A stretch of DNA of 64,000 bases from Anabaena sp051781005 (lineage in GTDB: Bacteria > Cyanobacteriota > Cyanobacteriia > Cyanobacteriales > Nostocaceae): NCBI RefSeq assembly GCF_051781005.1, contig NZ_JBPWOA010000017.1:124001-188000 (forward strand), read 5' to 3'. Under the pieces are notes generated by a model, which was not told the origin of the DNA, did no database searches, and worked only from the letters and a program-made list of their open reading frames with translations. The position numbers were made by a program, and so were the translations under genes. Below are positions 43,016 through 52,471 of the stretch, piece by piece; the first letter of the stretch is position 1; each line of letters begins with the position of its first letter.

Positions 43016-44674
43016 CTATCTTTTCATCAACCCCATTGCATCCATAGGAATTTGTCTGACTATACTAAATGGAAACAGACTAGTTGATGAAATTTGAGCA
43101 TAATCTGAAGTCAAAAATTCCGCATATTTACTAGCTTCTGGTGTTAACTGTGCTGCCATTGCTAAAGTCACAATTTTCACAAATTTCCGCACATCAGTTG
43201 CTTGCTCACCCTTGATTTCTCGACTCGAAAAAGGTGTATTTGGTTCTACGGACTGATTTAAATTGGTATCAGAGTCCATAACACTCAAATGTGTAGCACC
43301 AACAGCACCAGCAAACCATTTAGGAGCCTGAATTTTAGCAAAGCCTATTACCTGTTCGGTTAAAGGTGGAGTAATTTTATCTGCGGAACTTGCTAAAACG
43401 AGGGTGGGAATTTGTACTTTTGTTAAACCAGTTTCACCAAATAATAAAGAAGTGGCTGGATTAAGTGCAACTATTTGTTTAATTCTGGGATCTTGCAATT
43501 GGTAGTTTTTCTCTGGTAATTCTTTAGCTACACACAGAAAACCTTCGACTAAACTCAATTTAGCCGATTTCTGTTCACAGCTTTGTTTGAGGCTTTCAAT
43601 TTGAAATTCACCACCAGCTAGTGCTAAAGCTGTAGTACCACCAAAAGAGTAACCGACAACCATGACTTTATCAGTTGCGAGTTTCCCTTGGAGTGGGTTA
43701 TTAGCAGTTTGGTTGATTTTTTCTAATTCATCGACAACAAAACTAATATCACGAGGTCTGTCTAAAAATTCTTGAGGTTTTAGCAACTGGGTTTTATTTT
43801 TAGCTGCTAATTCACTACTAGTTTGATTACTACCTGGATGTTCTAAGGCTGCGACTACATAACCATGAGATGCGAGATGTTGTGCTAAATAACGCAAATC
43901 AGCGCGGGTTGAGCCAAAACCGTGAGAAAAGACAATTACAGGTTTATCGGTATTTGCGGAATTTGACCAGTACACATCTAGGGGAATATTGCGATCGCGC
44001 TTTTCGTCATTTAAACTTAAATTGAGTATTTCAACTTGTGCGCTTCCAGCTTGTTGAGGGTCAAGGGAATAAGCTTGTTTGAGATTGCTGGGGTCACTTG
44101 GTGGAGCCATAGCCAGCATAAACAACTGAGTCCGCAAAAAAGCCATATTTAAGCTTTTTGCCACATTTAAAGCCTGTGGTACATTAATTTCTAGGCTTTT
44201 ACTGGGATAAGCCGCAATAAAACTGAGTACAGATAGACCTTGGGGCGAATTAGCACCTATAATCAATCCGGATCTAAGTGCTTGAACGCCGGCTTTATCT
44301 TTGCGACTGATACCAGTAGAAATGTCATTAAGAATCGTACTACCAATTTGAGTATTAAGTAACCTATTCAGTGTGACGACATTTAGTGGTATTTTTGCTC
44401 TCAACCCCCCGATTAAAACGCGGCGTTGTTGTTCTGATAGTCTTTTGGTATAAGTTCCTAAACTAGCGGGTAATTCTTTATTTTTCGCAGATTTTTTTAA
44501 TTCATCTAAAGAAACAGATTCTTCTAAAGCACCATACCGCACAACAACTGTATCTGCTGCTTGCGCTGAAGTGTTTGCTCCTAATAATGGCATGAATGCG
44601 ATTGCTACCGCAGGTATCGCACTAATTACACCTGCTACTAACTTGATATTTTTCCAGTTTTTTCCTATCAACAT
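43016..44674 (-). CDS. Exported DUF1400 alpha/beta hydrolase
   Basis: 552 residues. Signal peptide (VAGVISAIPAVAIAFMPLLGANTSAQA). Residues ~40-190 form the DUF1400 domain (VVVRYGALEESVSLDELKKSAKNKELPASLG...). The C-terminal alpha/beta hydrolase has the oxyanion motif FSHGFGSTRADLRYLA, the nucleophile elbow VVGYSFGGTTAL, an Asp in ASSADKITPP and the His in GATHLSVMD. It resembles lipases and platelet-activating-factor-acetylhydrolase-like enzymes. This two-domain form is typical of cyanobacteria; the substrate is unknown. Periplasmic by inference. Confidence 0.88.
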   Translation of the reverse strand: MLIGKNWKNIKLVAGVISAIPAVAIAFMPLLGANTSAQAADTVVVRYGALEESVSLDELKKSAKNKELPASLGTYTKRLSEQQRRVLIGGLRAKIPLNVVTLNRLLNTQIGSTILNDISTGISRKDKAGVQALRSGLIIGANSPQGLSVLSFIAAYPSKSLEINVPQALNVAKSLNMAFLRTQLFMLAMAPPSDPSNLKQAYSLDPQQAGSAQVEILNLSLNDEKRDRNIPLDVYWSNSANTDKPVIVFSHGFGSTRADLRYLAQHLASHGYVVAALEHPGSNQTSSELAAKNKTQLLKPQEFLDRPRDISFVVDELEKINQTANNPLQGKLATDKVMVVGYSFGGTTALALAGGEFQIESLKQSCEQKSAKLSLVEGFLCVAKELPEKNYQLQDPRIKQIVALNPATSLLFGETGLTKVQIPTLVLASSADKITPPLTEQVIGFAKIQAPKWFAGAVGATHLSVMDSDTNLNQSVEPNTPFSSREIKGEQATDVRKFVKIVTLAMAAQLTPEASKYAEFLTSDYAQISSTSLFPFSIVRQIPMDAMGLMKR

Positions 44675-44886
44675 TTTTCAACTACACCTTAACTTAGGGG
44701 ATTGTAGCTGGTTTTAGTTTATTTGACTACCATACTCTTATGAAAAACGTGAAATAATTGATAGAGAATGTATCCAAAATCAGTGTTTACAGCCACAAAA
44801 TTTTCTTTAAAAATCATCTAACTTTAAGATGGTATTTTTCTGATTAATCTCAACACAACCTCTATTCACAAAACTAATTTAAATTT

Positions 44887-45327
44887 ATGCGTAGTCCCTT
44901 TATATATGCTTCTATTCTGCTGCTTTCTTGTTTGATTATTGTTATTTGGTGGCCTGTAAATGATTCTACTTGCAGTCTTGTCGATGTGCTGAAGTTGAAA
45001 AAAACAAATTTTCAAGTCCAAGCGACTCAGGTTGTGGTTAAACCTTGGCAAGGTAAACATCATATATATGCAATATTTAAGGTTCCTGATGAATACAAAG
45101 AAAGCAAATTTTTTATGTTAACGGTTCCAAGTAATCGTAAATATTGTTCTCGTCCTTTTGGGCATAGCCAAAATTATGATGATGTTTTTGCAGAACCAGG
45201 AACACATTTAATTAGGCATTATATTAGAACTCGTATTGCTGTAAAAATGATTTTTCAAGGTTTGTATTCTCAGCTTAATAATCCCCAAAATTGGACTTTG
45301 ACATTTCCTAAAATCAAGGTTGATTAA
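44887..45327 (+). CDS. Signal-anchored protein of unknown function
   Basis: 146 residues. A single N-terminal hydrophobic segment (FIYASILLLSCLIIVIWWPV) serves as signal peptide or anchor. The rest is soluble with three scattered Cys (one in SRPFG context: KYCSRPFGHSQNYDDV) and a basic IRHYIRTRIAVKMIFQ stretch. No family recognised. The stop TAA is followed immediately by CCGAGTA repeats. Confidence 0.62.
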   Translation: MRSPFIYASILLLSCLIIVIWWPVNDSTCSLVDVLKLKKTNFQVQATQVVVKPWQGKHHIYAIFKVPDEYKESKFFMLTVPSNRKYCSRPFGHSQNYDDVFAEPGTHLIRHYIRTRIAVKMIFQGLYSQLNNPQNWTLTFPKIKVD

Positions 45328-45362
45328 CCGAGTACCGAGTACCGAGTATTGAGTACCGAGTA
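45328..45362. repeat. CCGAGTA/TTGAGTA tandem repeat
   Basis: Five heptamer-like units directly after a stop codon. The same unit lies at 48455-48500 (complement) and 52472-52520. Confidence 0.8.
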
Positions 45363-45396
45363 AGAATTTTTTCCCCTGCCTTCTGCCTCATGGTCT

Positions 45397-46425
45397 CTAA
45401 TTTTGGCTGTTAGTTGCTGGTTGAGTTGTTAAAACACCGGATTTTTCTAACAACGTATTAGTAGCATTGACTATAATTTGCGCTGAACCTGTGAAAAAAG
45501 AGCGATCGATATTTTTTGGTAAATCACTTGGTTGGTGGTAATTAGGGCTACGCAAATTAGCAGTATCTGTCACTAGAACAGCACCCACACCTTGATACCA
45601 AAATGGTGCATGATCACTGCGTAAAGTATCTGGTGTTAATAAGCCTTTAAAGGGTATGGGTAATGTTAGCACTGCGGGTAGATTTTGATTAGTGCTGTTA
45701 AAAGTATTTAATAAAGGTAAATGTTCCATATCACCGACTACGGCTAAAAAATCACCTTTATCACTAAGTGGAGTTATAGGTAATCCAGTCGGGTATTGCT
45801 GACAACCAGCAGTGTAACAAGCATAACCTACCATATCCATGACAACTACACCTTGGATATTTTTTAATCGTGCTGCTTTTCTCACAAAAGCTTGACTACC
45901 TAAAAGTCCTGCTTCTTCTTGGTCAAAAAAAGCTAACTGCAATGTTCTCGGTGTGGCATAATCGGCAAAAAGTCTAGCAACCTCTAATACTACAGCTACA
46001 CCAGTGGAGTTATCATCTGCACCAGGAGATAAATCAACGGTATCATAATGGGCAGCGATGAGAATTGCACCAGCGGCTTTGTTAGTTCCTTGTTTTTGGG
46101 CAAAAATATTTACACCAGTGGGAAATTTTTCTATTTGGGGTTTCCAGCCAAATTTTCGCAATTGGGTTGTAATATAAGTGCGGGAGTGCGATCGCTCTTT
46201 TGGAGTAAAACGCTGAAAGTTCAACTTCTGAATGTGTGCCAAAAGTTGATCAGCAGACACTAATGGAATATTAGTATTAATTTGTTGTTCTGGCTGTGGT
46301 TGGGGCTTTTCTATGGGTGTATTTTCAACAATAGGTAAAGTCTCAGGTTGCTGGAAAAAACCGCTAATGCCCATCACAACTATTGCACCCGATATCAGCA
46401 AAAGCAGCCAAAGCCATTTTTTCAT
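45397..46425 (-). CDS. M28-family zinc peptidase, membrane-anchored
   Basis: 342 residues. N-terminal signal anchor (LWLLLLISGAIVVMGISGFF), then a Pro/Gln-rich linker and the peptidase domain. Zinc ligands are visible: His in AAHYDTVD, Asp in GADDNSTG, Glu pair in FDQEEAGLLG (catalytic Glu and ligand), Asp in VVMDMVGYACY and His in LRSDHAPFWYQG. Family members are aminopeptidases or glutaminyl cyclase-like. Likely periplasmic. Stands alone on the minus strand. Confidence 0.9.
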   Translation of the reverse strand: MKKWLWLLLLISGAIVVMGISGFFQQPETLPIVENTPIEKPQPQPEQQINTNIPLVSADQLLAHIQKLNFQRFTPKERSHSRTYITTQLRKFGWKPQIEKFPTGVNIFAQKQGTNKAAGAILIAAHYDTVDLSPGADDNSTGVAVVLEVARLFADYATPRTLQLAFFDQEEAGLLGSQAFVRKAARLKNIQGVVVMDMVGYACYTAGCQQYPTGLPITPLSDKGDFLAVVGDMEHLPLLNTFNSTNQNLPAVLTLPIPFKGLLTPDTLRSDHAPFWYQGVGAVLVTDTANLRSPNYHQPSDLPKNIDRSFFTGSAQIIVNATNTLLEKSGVLTTQPATNSQN

Positions 46426-46538
46426 GATGATTTTTCCTGTCTTCCAAACAAAGATAGCGCAACACCTAGTTTGACAAGTCGTCTTTTGACAAAATCAAAA
46501 ATTTAATCTATATTCCCACTCTAGAAAAGTTCTGATTT

Positions 46539-46568
46539 TTCAGAACTCAGGACTCAGGACTCAGGACT
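46539..46568. repeat. ACTCAGG tandem repeat upstream of the UreH-like gene
   Basis: Four units within 10 bp of the start codon at 46575, so it occupies the normal ribosome-binding-site position. Confidence 0.75.
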
Positions 46569-46574
46569 TTATTT

Positions 46575-47807
46575 ATGTTAGATTTGCTGTTGATGACCAT
46601 CCTGGGATTCCTGGGGAGTTTTGGACATTGCTTTGGGATGTGTGGCCCCTTAGCAGTTGCATTTTCCCTTTCCCATCAAGAAGAAACTCAGGGTTGGCAA
46701 CAGCAATTAAAATTTCATACCTTGCTCAACTTAGGACGAATGTTGAGCTATGCTTTAGTCGGTGCGGGTATTGGCGCATTAGGTTCTGTATTAGTCGAAG
46801 GTGGACAATTAGCAGGTATTGGTAGCGATTTCCGCCGCTGGATAGCAATTATTACAGGCATAATGTTGATTTGGTTTGGTTTAGGACAAGTCAAACCAGA
46901 CTTATTACCGAGTATTCCCCTATTACACCCCCTATTAAAAGGTAGTTTACATAACCGCTTGAGTGCAGGTATGGTGAAGCTATCTTTACACACAAAGTGG
47001 TGGACACCAGCATTACTAGGGATGACATGGGGTTTAATGCCTTGCGGTTTTTTATACGCTGCTCAAATTAAAGCGGCGGCGACAGGTAATTTATGGCATG
47101 GTGCAATTACCATGTTAGCTTTTGGCTTAGGAACTCTACCGACGATGTTGGGAGTAGGTGTTTCCACTTCCTTAATGAGTAAAGATCGCCGTAGTCAGTT
47201 GTTTCGTTTGGGTGGTTGGGTGACATTAATCATTGGCGCAATTACCTTATTGCGGACTGGTGACACAATGGTAGACTACAGTGGACACGCTGCCCTGATA
47301 TGCTTAATTCTGGCGCTAATTGCTCGTCCCATCAGTAACATTTGGGCATCACCTATGCGCTACCGTCGTGCTTTAGGAGTGGGGGCTTTTGTGCTGTCGG
47401 GAGTACATACCATTCATATGATAGAACACTCCCTAGAATGGAATTTTGCCGCTTTCTGGTTCTTACCGCGAGAATTTCAATGGGGAATGGGTGCAGGTGC
47501 TGTGGCGTTGGTGTTAATGAGTCCTGCGGCTTGCACAAGTTTTGATTTTCTGCAAAAATCTTTAGGTAAGCATTGGCGAAAAATTCATCTTTTGAGCGTT
47601 CCAGCTTTGTTATTAAGTGCCATTCATGCAGTATTGATTGGTTCTCATTACCTGGGTGCTTTAAGATTGACTTGGGAGAATAAATTAGCAGCTTTGCTAC
47701 TAGGAATTATTACTCTTTGTGTGTTGTTAGTGCGATCGCCTTATTTTTGGTCAAACTCCAGTATAAAAAAGTTATATGTCCCCCCAAAGATTACAGGTGA
47801 CAGGTAG
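46575..47807 (+). CDS. UreH/SafE-like membrane protein fused to a ferric-reductase-like domain
   Basis: 410 residues, about eleven membrane segments. Residues 1-240 are a UreH_2/SafE-type metal-transport domain with the motif GHCFGMCGP (~17-25) and GLMPCGFLYAA (~153). The C-terminal ~170 residues carry conserved His in SGVHTIHMIEHS and LLLSAIHAVLIGSHYL, a pattern like ferric-reductase-type heme-binding helices. It is probably involved in copper or iron movement at the membrane (inference). The last residues (TGDR) and stop come from a GGTGACAGGTAGAAGG repeat. The gene at 47860 follows, probably as a partner. Confidence 0.75.
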   Translation: MLDLLLMTILGFLGSFGHCFGMCGPLAVAFSLSHQEETQGWQQQLKFHTLLNLGRMLSYALVGAGIGALGSVLVEGGQLAGIGSDFRRWIAIITGIMLIWFGLGQVKPDLLPSIPLLHPLLKGSLHNRLSAGMVKLSLHTKWWTPALLGMTWGLMPCGFLYAAQIKAAATGNLWHGAITMLAFGLGTLPTMLGVGVSTSLMSKDRRSQLFRLGGWVTLIIGAITLLRTGDTMVDYSGHAALICLILALIARPISNIWASPMRYRRALGVGAFVLSGVHTIHMIEHSLEWNFAAFWFLPREFQWGMGAGAVALVLMSPAACTSFDFLQKSLGKHWRKIHLLSVPALLLSAIHAVLIGSHYLGALRLTWENKLAALLLGIITLCVLLVRSPYFWSNSSIKKLYVPPKITGDR

Positions 47808-47893
47808 AAGGCAGGGAGCAGGGGGCAGGGAGTAGGGAGAAATTTACGAATTATGAATTATGAATTACGAATTACGAATTACGAATTACGAAT
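47795..47893. repeat. Compound repeat spanning a stop and a start codon
   Basis: GGTGACAGGTAGAAGGCAGG and GGGAGCA-type units end the UreH-like gene, then AATTACG/AATTATG heptamers run through the start of the next gene to 47893. Confidence 0.8.
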
Positions 47894-48441
47894 TATTATT
47901 TCTGCCCATTGCTTCTGCCCATACAGTGAAAATAGCAGGTGATGTTGGTGGTACTATCCACATTGAACCCAATGATAACCCTCGTGCTGGTGAACCCGCT
48001 CAAACATGGTTTGCTCTCACCCGCAAAGGTGGTAAAGTGCTACCGCTGAAAGAGTGTAATTGTCAGTTAGCTATTTATGCCGAACCGCATACACCAGGAG
48101 AACCTGCACTGCTTGAACCTGATTTGATACCTGTACAAGCTGAACGATATCAAGGCATACCCGGCGCAGAAATTACTTTTCCCAAACCAGGGGTTTATGA
48201 ATTGCAACTGAAAGGTAAACCAGTCACAGAAGCGAATTTTCGACCTTTTGAGTTAAAGTTTCAAGTCACTGTAACCGCAGGTAAAGCTGTAGCCGCACCA
48301 CAATCTGTACAAAATGTAGCTGAGACTAATCAACAGCAAAGTACGGCGATAGAATTCATACAGCCTATAATTATCCTGGCAATTACGCTGCTATCTTTAG
48401 GTATTGTAATTTTCTTAGTTAAAGCACTAAAAAAAGAGTAA
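47860..48441 (+). CDS. Exported protein with C-terminal membrane anchor, possible metal-handling partner
   Basis: 193 residues. The N-terminus MNYELRITNYEL is pure repeat translation, followed by LLFLPIASA, the remains of a signal peptide, and a beta-rich domain beginning HTVKIAGDVGGTIHIEPND. There is a CNC motif in KECNCQLAIYAEPH and a C-terminal membrane helix (PIIILAITLLSLGIVIFLV). The domain resembles periplasmic copper-resistance-like immunoglobulin folds, but I cannot name a family. Co-directional with the UreH/ferric-reductase-like gene 52 bp upstream. Confidence 0.65.
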   Translation: MNYELRITNYELLFLPIASAHTVKIAGDVGGTIHIEPNDNPRAGEPAQTWFALTRKGGKVLPLKECNCQLAIYAEPHTPGEPALLEPDLIPVQAERYQGIPGAEITFPKPGVYELQLKGKPVTEANFRPFELKFQVTVTAGKAVAAPQSVQNVAETNQQQSTAIEFIQPIIILAITLLSLGIVIFLVKALKKE

Positions 48442-48454
48442 TTTTTCATCACTC

Positions 48455-48500
48455 AATACTCGGTACTCGGTACTCAATCCTCGGTACTCACTTGTGCCTT
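48455..48500. repeat. TACTCGG/TACTCAA tandem repeat at the galE 3' end
   Basis: Heptamer-type units run into the galE stop codon (TGA, 48488-48490 on the minus strand, within TGAGTACCGAGG). Confidence 0.8.
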
Positions 48501-49486
48501 TTTTGATGCCAGTTCCAGGCATGAGTGACAATATCTTTAATATCAGGATACTGTGGTTGCCAGCCTAAGATGTTTTTGGCTTTCTCGCTTGTACCAATGA
48601 GAACAGGAGAATCACCTGGACGGCGATCGCATTCTTGCACAGGTATAACCTTTCCTGTAACATCCTTAGCAGCAGCAATTACCTCTCTAACTGAGAAACC
48701 ATTACCATTACCCAAATTAAAAACTTCACTTTCGCTACCTTGGAGTAGATATTCCAAACCCAAAATATGGGCATTTGCTAAATCAGCAACGTGAATATAA
48801 TCTCGAACCGCAGTACCATCAGGGGTAGCATAATCGGTTCCAAAAATCGAAATTGATTCCCTCTGTCCTAATGCTGTCAGCAACACCAAGGGAATTAAAT
48901 GAGATTCTGGATTATGATCCTCACCTAATAATCCATTGGGGTCAGCACCAGCTGCATTAAAGTAGCGGAAACGCACCGATTTTAACCCATAAGCCACATC
49001 AAAATCAGAAAGAATCTGCTCTACCATCAACTTGGTAGTTCCATAGGGATTAATGGGATTTTGAGGATGATCTTCAGTCAGGGGGATAAATGTTGGTACA
49101 CCGTAGGTAGCACAGGTGGAGGAAAAGACAATTTTTTTAATAGAGGCTGCCAGCATCGCCTCTAAGAGTGTCAAAGTACCTAAAACGTTATTTCGGTAGT
49201 ATTTAGCAGGATTTGTCACTGATTCGCCCACATAAGTATAGGCAGAAAAGTGCATAACTGCTTCAATATCATAAGTGTTAAAGAGGTTATCTAACAGAGG
49301 GCGATCTTCTATATCACCTTCTATCAGTTTTACCTGTAAAACCTTTTCTACTAAATCCCGATGCCCATACACCAGATTATCAAGGATGACTACCTGATAA
49401 CCAGCTTGCACCAGAGCCAGCACCGCATGAGAACCAATATAACCTGCTCCCCCCGTCACCAAAATGGTAGGTTTTCCCGGCGACAT
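48488..49486 (-). CDS. galE: UDP-glucose 4-epimerase
   Basis: 332 residues from the ATG at 49486 (MSPGKPTILVTGGAGYIGSHA). A further upstream ATG at 49501 is less likely. NAD site TGGAGYIGSH, catalytic Ser-Thr in SSTCATYG, Tyr-x3-Lys in NPYGTTKLMVE, and RYFNAAGADP are conserved. It interconverts UDP-glucose and UDP-galactose for polysaccharide and glycolipid synthesis. Stop codon lies in a tandem repeat. Monocistronic. Confidence 0.95.
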   Translation of the reverse strand: MSPGKPTILVTGGAGYIGSHAVLALVQAGYQVVILDNLVYGHRDLVEKVLQVKLIEGDIEDRPLLDNLFNTYDIEAVMHFSAYTYVGESVTNPAKYYRNNVLGTLTLLEAMLAASIKKIVFSSTCATYGVPTFIPLTEDHPQNPINPYGTTKLMVEQILSDFDVAYGLKSVRFRYFNAAGADPNGLLGEDHNPESHLIPLVLLTALGQRESISIFGTDYATPDGTAVRDYIHVADLANAHILGLEYLLQGSESEVFNLGNGNGFSVREVIAAAKDVTGKVIPVQECDRRPGDSPVLIGTSEKAKNILGWQPQYPDIKDIVTHAWNWHQKRHK

Positions 49487-49738
49487 AATTTTTCCTTTCA
49501 ACGAGTTGACGACGACTACCCAATCAATTTAGTTTACTGGTGCTACCTTACTCTTACGAAAAATTCTAAATAATACACTCAGTGTCAAAAAATTGCACTA
49601 AAATCACTACGACGGCAGTTTGTGTGTGTGAGGGTTAAGTTATTTTTAAGTCACTTAGTAATTACAGTTTGACGATAAAATCAACCTACTTCCCGCGTCC
49701 TCTAGACCTGCCGCACCAGAAAATTAGAGAGTTAATCT

Positions 49739-50371
49739 ATGTTTCAATTACTAAGCCGGGTCTTGCTATGGATGCTCATTGCCGCTGTTGTCTTTTCTTT
49801 GTTTCAAAAATTTTACCCAACAGTAGACTATTTTGGACGATTTGTTTTATTGGTTGTAGTGGTAGTTTTAATTGTGGCATTTTTAAATCCCAATGAATCA
49901 GGGCCTGTAGCTTCCTTGTGGCGGTTTATATCTTTTCCACTCAAGCCTCTGGGAGCTTCGGTGTTAATGTTGATTTTCGCTGCCCAAAAAATCAAAGGTG
50001 GTGGAATAGACAAACCGGGAGGACTCTTGGTGGGTTGGGCGCTGACAATTTTACTGTTATCTAGTACACCAGCTATTGCTTACTTTTTATTGAGGTCTCC
50101 AATTGCGGCAATGGCTCCTCCTAGCACATTAGTAGCTATGGGGCCAGCAGCTAATGTTGCCAATAACATCTCCGATGTGATGGGAAATGGCATTATACCT
50201 GTGGGAAATATGAAAATCCCTGCCTATCTACTACAAAATCCAGCAGCTATCGAAAGACGGGGGTTGCTCGTAGAAGATTTTGTACCCCAGGCGGAAACCT
50301 TGCAACTCACAACCCAAGTTTGGGAAAGTTATCTGAATCAGGTATACATTTTCTTACGTGGTCGTTCTTAA
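49739..50371 (+). CDS. Membrane protein of unknown function
   Basis: 210 residues with about four membrane segments (LLWMLIAAVVFSLF, GRFVLLVVVVVLIVAFLN, PLGASVLMLIFAAQKI, GGLLVGWALTILLLSSTPAIAYFLL). A soluble C-terminus follows with AAIERRGLLVEDFVPQAETLQ. The segment SSTPAIAYFLL followed by a soluble tail recalls the first part of cyanobacterial YdcF/DUF218 proteins, whose ElyC-like domain would follow, but none is here. Function unknown. Confidence 0.65.
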   Translation: MFQLLSRVLLWMLIAAVVFSLFQKFYPTVDYFGRFVLLVVVVVLIVAFLNPNESGPVASLWRFISFPLKPLGASVLMLIFAAQKIKGGGIDKPGGLLVGWALTILLLSSTPAIAYFLLRSPIAAMAPPSTLVAMGPAANVANNISDVMGNGIIPVGNMKIPAYLLQNPAAIERRGLLVEDFVPQAETLQLTTQVWESYLNQVYIFLRGRS

Positions 50372-50711
50372 GCAGGTGGGAGAAAAATTTTGGATTTTAG
50401 GTTTTGGCTGGAACTATCTCCAGATTTCCTTTAATCCAAAAATCCTCATTAAAAAGTCAGCGGGGCTTGTCAATAGTGACTCTGAACGGAAAACGATGAA
50501 CAGGAAACAGGTAAGATTCTTACCAATTACCAATTACCAGCCTAAACTGGATAACTAGCAACTTAAGCTAGTAGTTAAGATTCCTTTGACATTCTCCGGG
50601 CTAAAGCTACGGAGATTCTTCGTTCAACGAGTAAAGTCCGAGATACGGAACTACGTTGCTTTGCCTCAAGGGTTTTTGGCATATTCTTTATAAAGTTGCA
50701 AAATTGCTTGA
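50372..50711. other. Intergenic region with CTCCG/CGGAG hairpin
   Basis: About 340 bp. CTCCG-GGCTAAAGCTA-CGGAG (~50598-50618) and a CTTAA/TTAAG stem resemble hairpins at the ends of IS200/IS605-type elements, so a decayed remnant is possible. No gene. Confidence 0.4.
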
Positions 50712-52463
50712 ATGTCACAATCTCGACGGCTTGCTAAACTCGCTACTTACCTACGTCCCCATTGGCAGGACACTACATTAGGCATTATTGCTTTATTGTC
50801 TGTGAATGGGCTGGGTGTTTATATCCCTTTGCTGATTCGCTCTGGGGTTGATCAACTTTCGACAACCTTTAGCTTGGATCAAATACTACGTTATGTAGTG
50901 ATAATCATCTTGCTCAGTTCAGCAATGTGGCTGATGCGTATGGCTTCCCGCATCTGGATTTTTGGTGTGGGTCGTCAGGTAGAATTTGAACTGAAACAGC
51001 GGATTTTTGAACATTTACTCAAGCTCGAACCGGCTTATTTTGCCATTAATACTCCTGGTGATTTAATTAATCGAGCTACGAGTGATGTAGACAATATCAG
51101 GCGGTTGTTGGGTTTTGCAGTATTGAGTTTGGCAAATACTTTTTTTGCTTATACTCTAACGCTGCCAGTGATGCTGTCAATTAGCGTGGATCTGACGTTA
51201 GCTTCTCTGGCAGTTTATCCGTTTATGTTCTTCTTGGTGCATCTGTTTAGCGATCGCTTACGCAAACAACAAGCGGCTGTACAGGAGCAACTTTCAGAAA
51301 TTAGTGAGCTAATCCAAGAAGATATTAGCGGCATTTCTTTGATTAAAATCTACGCTCAAGAAGAAAACGAGCGTCGCGCTTTCCAAAGGAAAAATCAGGC
51401 TCTATTGACTGCTAACCTCACATTGGCAAAAACCAGAAATACTCTCTTTCCTCTCATTGGTGGGTTGGCTAATATCAGTTCCCTCATCATCATTTGGTTG
51501 GGAACTATGCGGATATCTGCTGGAACTCTGGCTGTGGGTGATTTTTTGGCGCTATTAATTTATGTAGAACGTCTGGTTTTCCCCACCGCTTTACTAGGAT
51601 TTACAATTACAACCTACCAACGAGGTGAGGTGAGTATTGACCGACTGGAGTCGATTCTGAGTGTGACACCAAAAATTCAAGATCCACCAGATGCTGTAAA
51701 TCTTTCAGCAAGTAAAGTTAAAGGGGAAGTGACAGCCAAAAATCTCACTTATACCTACCCAGGGGCTAATATCCCAGCTTTAGATCATGTCAACTTCACT
51801 ATTGCTCCTGGGGAACTTGTGGCCATTGTTGGTGCAATTGGCTCTGGGAAATCAACGTTGGCTAATGCTTTGCCTCGGTTGTTAGATATTGAAGCGGGGC
51901 AGTTGTTTTTGGATGGTTTGGATATTACTAAAATAACTTTAAATGATTTACGGGGTGCGATCGCTTACGTACCTCAAGATAGTTTTTTGTTCAGCACCAC
52001 CATTCAAAATAATATCCGCTATGGCGACCCTCTCAGTGAACATCAAGATGTGGAAGCAGTAGCAAATATTGCCCAAATCGAGGCAGAAATTAGCAATTTT
52101 CCCCAGCAATATGAAACAATCGTCGGCGAGAGAGGAATAACTCTTTCTGGTGGTCAGCGGCAACGTACAGCCCTAGCTAGAGCCATGTTGATTGATGCCC
52201 CAGTATTGATATTAGATGATGCCCTTTCCAGCGTCGATAATCAAACTGCTACACAAATTCTCAAAAATCTATCTAGTGGTACTCAACAAAAAACAGTAAT
52301 TTTCATCACCCATCAACTATCAGCCGCTGCCACATCTGACCGAATTTTGGTCATGGACAAGGGCAGAATTGTCCAAGTAGGTAATCACTTAGAACTTGTA
52401 GAACAACCAGGTCTATACAAAAAATTGTGGAGTCAGCATCAAGTGGAGGAGTTATTGCATTAG
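50712..52463 (+). CDS. ABC exporter, fused permease/ATPase
   Basis: 583 residues, six-helix permease (~1-310) then a nucleotide-binding domain. Walker A GAIGSGKST (~378), Q loop YVPQDSFLFS, signature LSGGQRQR and H-loop FITHQLS are intact. Walker B reads LILDDALSSVD: the residue that is usually the catalytic Glu is Asp. That form is common in one half of heterodimeric exporters, so this protein may pair with another ABC half-transporter elsewhere. Multidrug or lipid export is likely; the substrate is unknown. Confidence 0.9.
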   Translation: MSQSRRLAKLATYLRPHWQDTTLGIIALLSVNGLGVYIPLLIRSGVDQLSTTFSLDQILRYVVIIILLSSAMWLMRMASRIWIFGVGRQVEFELKQRIFEHLLKLEPAYFAINTPGDLINRATSDVDNIRRLLGFAVLSLANTFFAYTLTLPVMLSISVDLTLASLAVYPFMFFLVHLFSDRLRKQQAAVQEQLSEISELIQEDISGISLIKIYAQEENERRAFQRKNQALLTANLTLAKTRNTLFPLIGGLANISSLIIIWLGTMRISAGTLAVGDFLALLIYVERLVFPTALLGFTITTYQRGEVSIDRLESILSVTPKIQDPPDAVNLSASKVKGEVTAKNLTYTYPGANIPALDHVNFTIAPGELVAIVGAIGSGKSTLANALPRLLDIEAGQLFLDGLDITKITLNDLRGAIAYVPQDSFLFSTTIQNNIRYGDPLSEHQDVEAVANIAQIEAEISNFPQQYETIVGERGITLSGGQRQRTALARAMLIDAPVLILDDALSSVDNQTATQILKNLSSGTQQKTVIFITHQLSAAATSDRILVMDKGRIVQVGNHLELVEQPGLYKKLWSQHQVEELLH

Positions 52464-52471
52464 GGAGTTGG

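Noticed and set aside
50560..50700. Possible tRNA or structured RNA
   Set aside because: Hairpins are present but no cloverleaf, anticodon arm or T-loop consensus could be formed.
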